DNA from: Cuniculiplasma sp.
GTDB lineage: Archaea; Thermoplasmatota; Thermoplasmata; Thermoplasmatales; Thermoplasmataceae
DNA: 5,667 nucleotides
Direction of reading: 5' to 3'
Assembly (NCBI GenBank): GCA_023256455.1
Contig: JAGDXN010000026.1
Location: 11,339-17,005 of the forward strand
In this document: positions 1-5,478 of the stretch, in pieces
Layout: each line of letters opens with the position of its first letter
Numbering within the stretch: the first letter of the stretch is position 1
The notes under the pieces: model-generated
The model's input: only the letters and a program-made list of their open reading frames with translations
Database searches by the model: none
What the model was told of the DNA's origin: nothing
Made by a program: the position numbers and the translations under genes

Positions 1-660
1 GGGTTCCAGATTTCATCAAAATTATCAAACGTGTTGAGGAAGATGCTTCAAACCTCCTTCACTGTGAGGGATGATGCAATTTCTTTCTATGTAAGGGAAG
101 ATCTTAACAATACCCTGGCCATAGTGGACTGGACATATTCAGACATTATGGGCGGGAAAGTATCAAAACTTGAGAAGATACCTGGATATGAACAGGAGGC
201 AGCTGTCATAGGTGCCGCAAGGAGCAGCATTAATTTCCATAAACTTTCAGGATATCTCAAGACCGTAAAAAATCCAGAACTTTATTCGAAGATATGCCAT
301 GGCATTGCATACACAAATTCCATGAGGAGGCAGGTAAAGATTCTTTCCATGCTATCCGACGGCAGGATAAAGTCTCAAGAGGCCCCTGCGGTGCTCTATG
401 GCCTCATAACAAACCACAGATCGAGGAAACTTATATTGCTAATGTTTGGGATGATCTCAAATGCCATAAGAAATAAGTTCGGAGATACAGGCGCCGCATC
501 CATCCTGTTTGAGTATGCAATCCCCTATCTGGGTCTTGTTGACAGACAGGGCATTGAGAAAAAGATTGAAAAATATGGGTCAAAGGACACTACTCTTGGT
601 GTGAAATCAGGGATGGAACTGCTTGAAATATATTCAGAAGTTAAAAAAAGGTTAGGATAG
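1..660 (+). CDS. hypothetical protein, 5'-truncated at window edge
   Basis: I do not recognise this protein. The frame is open from base 1, so the 219 visible residues are probably the C-terminal part of a longer protein. GTG at 31 and ATG at 43 are possible internal starts, but neither has a convincing Shine-Dalgarno sequence. The product looks soluble and mostly helical, with many Lys/Arg residues. One fairly hydrophobic stretch (KLILLMFGMISNAI, about residues 144-157) looks more like a buried helix than a membrane span. The tail is rich in charged residues (GIEKKIEKYG, then SEVKKRLG). No Walker, zinc-binding or other diagnostic motif was seen. It is convergent with the respiratory operon and overlaps its last gene by 9 bp, so nothing in the context ties it to that operon. 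That it is a real gene is supported by the long open frame and its natural-looking composition; its function is unknown. Confidence 0.75.
   Translation, partial: GFQISSKLSNVLRKMLQTSFTVRDDAISFYVREDLNNTLAIVDWTYSDIMGGKVSKLEKIPGYEQEAAVIGAARSSINFHKLSGYLKTVKNPELYSKICHGIAYTNSMRRQVKILSMLSDGRIKSQEAPAVLYGLITNHRSRKLILLMFGMISNAIRNKFGDTGAASILFEYAIPYLGLVDRQGIEKKIEKYGSKDTTLGVKSGMELLEIYSEVKKRLG
643..649 (-). terminator. T7 tract ending the cytochrome bc operon
   Basis: The minus strand reads TAA CC TTTTTTT, so seven T residues begin 2 nt after the stop codon of the last operon gene. Oligo-T tracts are the usual intrinsic termination signal in archaea and need no hairpin. The same seven bases are A on the plus strand, where they form part of two lysine codons and the start of an arginine codon near the C-terminus of the convergent gene. 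Termination here is inferred from sequence only. Confidence 0.5.
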
Positions 661-2157
661 ATTGGTAAGTGTTTCAGGAGCCTTCTGATCTGAAACCCTA
701 ACTTTTTCACATGTGTTTTCCGATACAAGATTCTGAAGGGAAATATGGGTAGCCAGCCACATAACGGGAAGCATTATAAGCCAGTTTATGAGCGAATATA
801 TGATCTGGCCTTCCAGTGTGAAGAAAGGCCATATTTTTATCTCCAGAACATTTCCCATATAGAAAATTGCCAGTGGAAATATGCTAAATATTACGGTTAT
901 GTATTCGTTTATGGCATAGGCCTGAGCCCTTGGTGAATGGGTGTAGGAATATGCCATCATTATACCCCCAAGAAAACCACTCAGTGTCATAACGTCAAAT
1001 ATGAGGCCGTTGTGATATGCAAGACCCGTAAGATAGGGGAAATACCATATGAGCGATATAACAACCCCAGCTGTGCTTATTATGGTATTTGTAAGCCTTG
1101 TCCTTAAAACAGGCCTTATGAAGCGGAATATGGAATAGGAAAATATGTAGCCTTCAAGAACCATATACATTGCAGATAAAAAGAAGAATATTGGATTCAA
1201 CTGCAAGCCGAAATACACTCCGATTGTTACAATGATTGGAGGCAGAATAACAGATGAACTTAAAAAGAGTAGCTGCAGCCTGCTGTTTCTGTTCCACCTT
1301 TCCGGTTCAAAATAGAATATGTGCCTTCCCTTCATATAGAATTTTGAAACGAATATATATGTGAGGAACAGAAGAATCAAACTGGAGAATACCGTTGGAA
1401 GGAGAATTTCATCAAGAAGGAACGCACTTATGGCTGGGAGAAGGGCAATATAACTTTCACACTGGCAGCTCAGAGCCCCCGTAATACCATATATTACGGC
1501 TCCAGCCTTACCCATTGCTGATCTCTTATTTTCAATGTACCTTATAATGAGAAAATAGTTTTCTGAAACCAGTGAGGATATGCCAAAGAAAATCAGGAAC
1601 TCTATGGGACTTACAGTCATCATCATGTCCGGGCTTATGATGAAAATGCCATATTTTTCCAGTATGGGGAGGGAATGGCCAACCCCAATGAAAAGGGTAT
1701 TTGCCGTTTCAATGGTGATGGGAATTACATATGGCTGCTGGAACAGGGATATTATTCCTCCAAGAAAGGCTATGAGTGTAAGGGTTGCAAAGAACGTTGT
1801 AACCCTGATTTTCTTGCCCGGGATTTTACCGCTGTTGAGGTATATGAATGTAGCATATAGAAGAAAACCAACAAGAACTATTCCTGCAGAGGATTCATGC
1901 AGGGAAAAGATTTCCATTAAGAACATTGAAAGTGCAACATAAAGTGAAATGTAAAAGAAGATTACCCTTGAACTGAAAATTAAAAAAAACGATAACAACA
2001 TAAATGAAATCAGGACAGGCAGAAATATCTCAAGATATCCTAATGCAAATGTGTGTATTATGAAAACGTGCAGGAAAAAACCTGTCAAGGCTACTTCCGT
2101 AAATAGAAAAAATGAGATAAAAAATAAAAGGATTGATATGCCTGCCTTTTTTTCCAT
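652..2157 (-). CDS. polytopic membrane protein of bc-type operon (CbsB-like position)
   Basis: This is a 501-residue, extremely hydrophobic protein of unrecognised family. By eye it has about 13-14 membrane spans, roughly at residues 7-35, 41-63, 65-85, 91-107, 121-139, 183-208, 218-247, 251-272, 294-317, 322-345, 359-377, 388-406, 415-434 and 453-474. A longer hydrophilic-to-amphipathic loop lies at about 140-180, and the tail after 475 is polar. A span near 225-245 carries GALSCQCESYIALLP, with Cys231, Cys233 and Glu234. His residues occur near membrane borders (30, 35, 87, 161, 280, 382), but no known heme motif is evident. The ATG follows the cytochrome b stop by 4 nt and has GGAG 9 nt upstream, so translation is probably coupled to cytochrome b. 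In Sulfolobales the soxL-soxN cluster also carries a hydrophobic gene, cbsB. An equivalent role as membrane partner of the complex is inferred from position alone. A separate transporter is the main alternative. Confidence 0.8.
   Translation of the reverse strand: MEKKAGISILLFFISFFLFTEVALTGFFLHVFIIHTFALGYLEIFLPVLISFMLLSFFLIFSSRVIFFYISLYVALSMFLMEIFSLHESSAGIVLVGFLLYATFIYLNSGKIPGKKIRVTTFFATLTLIAFLGGIISLFQQPYVIPITIETANTLFIGVGHSLPILEKYGIFIISPDMMMTVSPIEFLIFFGISSLVSENYFLIIRYIENKRSAMGKAGAVIYGITGALSCQCESYIALLPAISAFLLDEILLPTVFSSLILLFLTYIFVSKFYMKGRHIFYFEPERWNRNSRLQLLFLSSSVILPPIIVTIGVYFGLQLNPIFFFLSAMYMVLEGYIFSYSIFRFIRPVLRTRLTNTIISTAGVVISLIWYFPYLTGLAYHNGLIFDVMTLSGFLGGIMMAYSYTHSPRAQAYAINEYITVIFSIFPLAIFYMGNVLEIKIWPFFTLEGQIIYSLINWLIMLPVMWLATHISLQNLVSENTCEKVRVSDQKAPETLTNLS
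671..696. repeat. 7-bp perfect inverted repeat, possible terminator hairpin
   Basis: GTTTCAG at 671-677 and CTGAAAC at 690-696 form a perfect 7-bp stem with a 12-nt loop. It lies just past the stop of the plus-strand gene, and TTTTT follows at 704-708. On the plus strand this could help end that transcript. On the minus strand it lies within the last codons of the polytopic membrane protein. A stem this short can occur by chance, so the role is weakly supported. Confidence 0.3.
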
Positions 2158-2161
2158 TGTC

Positions 2162-3772
2162 CTACTCTCCGTAGTACTGTCCTCTGTATAACCTTATCAT
2201 CACTCCACCGATCAGTAAGAGTACACCAAGGCCTACACCATAAAGGGACTGATTGTAAATGTTTCCAAAGGGCATGGAAAGTATTTCAATGAGTATTACA
2301 ATGGAAAGAACACCCATGATGGAACTGTATGCCACATAGGTATTCTTTGAAATATTCTCCTCCTGCTTTCTTGCCTTTGGTGGAAATATTCCAAAGATCA
2401 GTGCAAAAGCAAACAGCAAAGATATACCAAGGAAGAGCCCCAGTATGCTGAGTCCAGCTAACACTGAAGGTGTGAAATTCATTCCTGAATACACCAGAAT
2501 TGCTCCAATTCCAAAGGCGCTCAGCCCTGCAAAGGTTGCTGACAGTACTATGCCACCTATGTAAGGATTTGTGATTTTTCCCTGTTTTATCATCTTTGTC
2601 AGGAACAGGACAAATCCGGTTATGACAACAAGAGGCACAATGTAGAATATGGCAACAATACCGTTATTTATTGGAACTCCAGGCTCCAGTGCACCCCATG
2701 CTGAAAGTATGGCCAGGTACACGACTCCAACTATGGTAAATGACACGGTTATGGGTCTGTCCACAAGTTTCAGTGATGCCTTTGTGTCAAGATAGGGAAG
2801 CAATACAAGATAGGCAAGAGGGAGGCCTGCAAATATGAGTGTTGCATAGAATGGACCCAGACCCTGAGCAAACTGGAAATCCAGCTCCTTGTATATGAAG
2901 AGAAGGAACCATGGAGGATAGGCAGGCACGCTCATTGCCAGCGGGCTGTTTGGAGCAACCTGAGGGAATGGAGAAAACAGTGCCGGTACATTTGGGATAA
3001 CTGCAAGTACAGATGGGATTATTACAACAATACCCAGTGTGAGAAGAACGATCTGCATCATGTAGAGAAGATTGTACGGGTACCATGGCTTGTAAGTACC
3101 GTCATCCTTATCAATGGCAGGTGCCCTGTCCCCTGAATCCTTCCCGGAAGGCATTATGGTGTTGTACTCTGCAAGGAAGAAGTGGGCAAGGAAGAATATG
3201 CCAATGAGTGCCGCCAGAACGATGTGCCATGCAAGCAGACGGTGGAACAGTGATAATTGTGTTCCGCTTCCAAAGAAGAGAGATGTCAAATACTGTCCGA
3301 TAACTGGAACGGCACCAGATATTCCTCTTCCCACATCTGTTGCATCTGCTGAGAGAACATCACCGCTCATGGAATATCCGAAAAACCCAACACCTATGGT
3401 CATCAGCAACAGAAGTATTCCAGAAAGCCACTGCATCTGCCTTGGTCTCTTATATGCACCCACAAATAGATTTCTCAGCAGGTGAATATAAACCAATACG
3501 ATCATGGCGTAGGCTCCATAAAGGTGCGTTGTCAGTATGATTGAGCCAAAGGGTACGGTGTTAAGGAATGCCTCTGTGCTTTTATATGCATTGGAGGGCT
3601 GGTAGTAAAATAACAGTATCAAACCGGTTACAACCTCATAGAGGAAAACGGCCGATACCATAGCCCCTGTCCAGAACATAAACCCTCCGGACTTTCTCAT
3701 ATAATCTGGAACCTTTCGGGGAATGGGCTGAGGGTCATTCATTATTTTTTCAATTAAATTTTCATTTGCCAT
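2162..3772 (-). CDS. cytochrome b of an archaeal bc-type complex (SoxN/SoxC-like)
   Basis: This is the quinol-oxidising diheme membrane subunit of a cytochrome bc-like complex. The bis-histidine heme ligands appear as two pairs with 13 residues between members: His83/His97 in helix B and His183/His197 in helix D. Other family marks are Gly36 and Gly50 in helix A (YEVVTGL), Arg100 followed by the PRQMQWLSG loop, the GYSMSGDVLS stretch at 132-141 leading to AVPVIG in the cd region, and PPWFLLFIYKEL at 286-297 where PEWY normally lies at the Qo site. About 12 membrane spans are visible. At 536 residues it is far longer than mitochondrial cytochrome b (about 380), the excess being mainly hydrophobic C-terminal sequence after about residue 400. 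Long forms are known in Sulfolobus SoxC/SoxN. It starts 9 nt after the Rieske gene, the usual partner. The start is supported by a well-placed Shine-Dalgarno sequence. The family call is secure; the symbol is left empty because soxN-type orthology cannot be settled here. Confidence 0.95.
   Translation of the reverse strand: MANENLIEKIMNDPQPIPRKVPDYMRKSGGFMFWTGAMVSAVFLYEVVTGLILLFYYQPSNAYKSTEAFLNTVPFGSIILTTHLYGAYAMIVLVYIHLLRNLFVGAYKRPRQMQWLSGILLLLMTIGVGFFGYSMSGDVLSADATDVGRGISGAVPVIGQYLTSLFFGSGTQLSLFHRLLAWHIVLAALIGIFFLAHFFLAEYNTIMPSGKDSGDRAPAIDKDDGTYKPWYPYNLLYMMQIVLLTLGIVVIIPSVLAVIPNVPALFSPFPQVAPNSPLAMSVPAYPPWFLLFIYKELDFQFAQGLGPFYATLIFAGLPLAYLVLLPYLDTKASLKLVDRPITVSFTIVGVVYLAILSAWGALEPGVPINNGIVAIFYIVPLVVITGFVLFLTKMIKQGKITNPYIGGIVLSATFAGLSAFGIGAILVYSGMNFTPSVLAGLSILGLFLGISLLFAFALIFGIFPPKARKQEENISKNTYVAYSSIMGVLSIVILIEILSMPFGNIYNQSLYGVGLGVLLLIGGVMIRLYRGQYYGE
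2167..2170 (-). promoter_or_regulatory. Shine-Dalgarno GGAG for the polytopic membrane protein
   Basis: On the minus strand GGAG ends 9 nt before the ATG at 2157 and lies inside the final codons of cytochrome b. Together with the 4-nt intergenic gap this points to translational coupling and supports the chosen start. Confidence 0.6.
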
Positions 3773-3781
3773 ATTATCAAC

Positions 3782-3788
3782 TCATCCT
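3782..3788 (-). promoter_or_regulatory. Shine-Dalgarno AGGATGA overlapping the Rieske stop codon
   Basis: The minus strand reads AGGATGA, in which the TGA is the stop codon of the Rieske gene. It is followed by 9 nt and then the ATG of cytochrome b at 3772. The signal decides the cytochrome b start and makes coupled translation of the two partner subunits likely. Confidence 0.65.
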
Positions 3789-4510
3789 TTTGTAACTGTG
3801 ACTGTTGTCTGAGTAGTTGATGGTAAGGGGTTGCCTCCAGACAGGTCACTTGTGTGCGCATATATTACAGGACCAACAAGACTCTTGACATAATATGAAT
3901 CCGTATCAGGATCGCTCCCTTCGTGGGACATTATTACATTTGGCAGTGGCCTTTGGGTTGGACCAGTAACTACCTTGAAACCTTCAAAGGGATCATAGGT
4001 GCTTCCGTGGCAGTCGCAGTGAATTTTTCCATCGAATGATGAAGCTGTGAATGTGTGGTACCTTATCTCAGGTGGAACACATCCCAGATGCTGACATATG
4101 GCACTTGAAGCCACCACAGACTTGTATGGCCCAACACCACCTGGCGACTGGAACGTTTGGCCTGTCAGCGGTATTGATACGGTAACAGGTTTAATTTCCA
4201 CATCCTTATTGTTTGAATCCCCAAGCCTCAAAAGAAAGTTGGGTTCATCCACCAGCGGATAATCGAATGTTACAATTTCCGGATTGTTTACTACCAATGA
4301 GTTTGTACTTATGGGCTTTCCTGTTGTATCAACGAGTTTCAGGGATGGAAAACCTGTGAGCACAGGCGAACTGCTTGGTATAATATTTTGAATTCCGCCT
4401 CTTAAAAATCCTATGGATGCCGCGCCAATGGCCAGGACACCCATCATTTTTATGAAGTTTCTCCTTGAACTGTCAGGAGGAGTTGTCTCCTCCCTATCTT
4501 TTTCTGACAT
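3782..4510 (-). CDS. Rieske [2Fe-2S] iron-sulfur protein, Tat-exported (SoxL-like)
   Basis: This is the Rieske subunit that accepts the first electron from quinol at the Qo site of cytochrome b and passes it to an extracytoplasmic acceptor. From ATG 4510 it has 242 residues. A twin-arginine motif SRRNFIK at 15-21 precedes a hydrophobic segment at about 22-37, so the folded protein is probably exported by Tat and kept as a membrane anchor. Box I is CQHLGC (Cys139, His141, Cys144) and box II is CDCHGSTY (Cys165, Cys167, His168, Ser170, Tyr172). Cys139, His141, Cys165 and His168 should bind the cluster, and Cys144-Cys167 should form the disulfide. The Ser and Tyr are those that raise the redox potential in high-potential Rieske proteins. 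GPTQRPLPN near 183 matches the Pro loop. Twenty residues separate the boxes, more than in mitochondrial proteins. A Ser/Thr-rich tail ends the protein. A GTG at 4519, 1 nt after the upstream stop, is an alternative start giving 245 residues; ATG is preferred because neither has a strong ribosome site. Confidence 0.95.
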   Translation of the reverse strand: MSEKDREETTPPDSSRRNFIKMMGVLAIGAASIGFLRGGIQNIIPSSSPVLTGFPSLKLVDTTGKPISTNSLVVNNPEIVTFDYPLVDEPNFLLRLGDSNNKDVEIKPVTVSIPLTGQTFQSPGGVGPYKSVVASSAICQHLGCVPPEIRYHTFTASSFDGKIHCDCHGSTYDPFEGFKVVTGPTQRPLPNVIMSHEGSDPDTDSYYVKSLVGPVIYAHTSDLSGGNPLPSTTQTTVTVTKG

Positions 4511-4520
4511 TTTTACCACT

Positions 4521-5285
4521 TTACATTACGTGGATGTTTCCCATCATCCATCCAATTGTAGCCATTGCTCCGCCCCAGCCTGATACTCCAGTTCCACAGG
4601 GTGCATAACACTGCCATGAAAGGATTGAACCTGAGGTCTGGTTAAGATAGAACTGAGCGTGGGTAACTGTTCCTCCATTTGGATTGTTTCCTGCCCAGGA
4701 GGGTATGTTTACTATAACCTTTCCACCACTGATTATGCTGAAGGTGTGCGTTACATAATATCCACCAGTTGTTGCGTTTCCAACCCATGGAAGGCTTGAA
4801 ACTCCCCATCCTGCGCCCTGCATTATGCTGATGTTATTAGAGGCGTTGCCTGAAAGTGTGGCGTTCTCTGCCATTTTGGTTCCGTTATATATGTATTCCT
4901 TTCCACCAACAGTTCCAACTACCTTTGCAAAGAAGCTGTTATTCTGGGTTCCATTTGCAGTTGCGTTGCCCAATGCTGGACTCGTACCACTGTCATAATC
5001 GATTATGGTGAGAGAAATGAGCTGATGGGACGGCAGGTATAGATTTGCTGCGGATCCCAGCGTTCCATTGGGCTCCAAAACAAAGTAAGCTGGTTGCCTG
5101 TGGTTAATTGTGGAGTTGTGGAACCAGTTGTTCGGCGTAATTATCAGTGTTAAGGATGTTTGCGCCGCAGATGGTGCCGTTGTGCTGACATTGCTAACAG
5201 ATTCATAATAAGCTGCTCCTATACCAATTCCTGCGATCACTACAATCACAGTCATTATGGCGTAAAATGCTTTTTCAGATGCCAT
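4521..5285 (-). CDS. membrane-anchored cupredoxin-fold protein, COX subunit II-like
   Basis: This 254-residue protein has a short cytoplasmic start, one hydrophobic anchor at about residues 8-27, and an extracytoplasmic domain very rich in Asn, Ser, Thr and Gly. The last 80 residues resemble the copper region of cytochrome oxidase subunit II. YVTHTFSI (His180) matches the strand with the first copper histidine, WQCYAPCG (Cys226, Cys230) matches the two-cysteine loop, and GWMMGNIHV (Met247) matches the terminal Met-containing strand. The second copper histidine expected after Cys230 is absent and about ten extra residues, glycine-rich in part, fill that loop, so a normal binuclear CuA centre is doubtful. 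A mononuclear blue-copper-like site or no metal are alternatives. Twelve N-x-S/T sequons occur between residues 32 and 217. It is the first gene of the Rieske/cytochrome b operon with no c-type cytochrome nearby, so it may be the electron acceptor of the complex. No oxidase subunit I lies in the window. The fold assignment is moderately sure, the role inferred. Confidence 0.8.
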   Translation of the reverse strand: MASEKAFYAIMTVIVVIAGIGIGAAYYESVSNVSTTAPSAAQTSLTLIITPNNWFHNSTINHRQPAYFVLEPNGTLGSAANLYLPSHQLISLTIIDYDSGTSPALGNATANGTQNNSFFAKVVGTVGGKEYIYNGTKMAENATLSGNASNNISIMQGAGWGVSSLPWVGNATTGGYYVTHTFSIISGGKVIVNIPSWAGNNPNGGTVTHAQFYLNQTSGSILSWQCYAPCGTGVSGWGGAMATIGWMMGNIHVM

Positions 5286-5303
5286 GATGGGAAATTTAGC
5301 CTG

Positions 5304-5315
5304 AGAATTTAATCA
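5304..5315 (-). promoter_or_regulatory. TATA-like box of the bc operon, leaderless start
   Basis: The minus strand reads ATTAAATT at 5313-5306, centred about 24-25 nt upstream of the ATG at 5285. This is the spacing expected between an archaeal TATA box and a transcription start lying at the start codon itself. The 20 nt before the ATG contain no GGAGG-like sequence, which fits a leaderless mRNA. A second AT-rich stretch at about 5335-5343 could be an alternative box. Confidence 0.5.
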
Positions 5316-5409
5316 GTGAGCCTTACATGTTCAGTTAATTAAAGGTGAAAAAAATTTGTCATATAATCTATATGCCTGATTCTGAAGATTCCTATTAATG
5401 AGATTAGAT

Positions 5410-5438
5410 AAAAAAACTGAACCCATGATTTAAAAAAA
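5410..5438 (-). terminator. paired T7 tracts downstream of the preceding gene
   Basis: On the minus strand, seven-T tracts occur at 5438-5432 and 5416-5410, about 40 and 60 nt after the stop codon of the gene that ends at 5479. A third T7 lies at 5354-5348. Successive oligo-T tracts are typical archaeal termination signals. They would separate that gene's transcript from the bc operon, whose promoter lies just beyond. The rest of 5286-5478 is AT-rich and shows no gene. Confidence 0.45.
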
Positions 5439-5478
5439 GTATATTTGTTCTTTCCCATATTCTTTTAAAAATAGGGAA

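Noticed and set aside
652..2157. The CQC motif as a c-type heme site, or the protein as an NADH dehydrogenase antiporter-like subunit.
   Set aside because: There is no CxxCH, and the conserved Lys/Glu pattern of NuoL/M/N-type subunits was not seen. The motif is within a membrane span.
2787..3086. An alternative minus-strand frame inside cytochrome b rich in Cys and Ser.
   Set aside because: It overlaps the conserved Qo region of cytochrome b in another frame. Its cysteines are by-products of the frame and show no regular metal-binding spacing.
3114..3485. Open frames on the plus strand antisense to cytochrome b and to the polytopic protein (also 745-936, 1580-1942 and 3340-3540).
   Set aside because: They lie opposite well-supported genes, have Pro/Ser/Arg-rich or mixed compositions typical of antisense frames, and lack ribosome sites.
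4508..4519. GTG at 4519 as the start of the Rieske protein.
   Set aside because: It remains possible through coupling to the stop 1 nt upstream, but ATG at 4510 is preferred because neither has a clear ribosome site and the extra three residues add nothing.
4521..5285. Naming the first operon gene as a standard cytochrome c oxidase subunit II.
   Set aside because: The CuA histidine after the second cysteine is missing, the usual two-span N-terminus is replaced by a single anchor, and no subunit I gene is present in the window.
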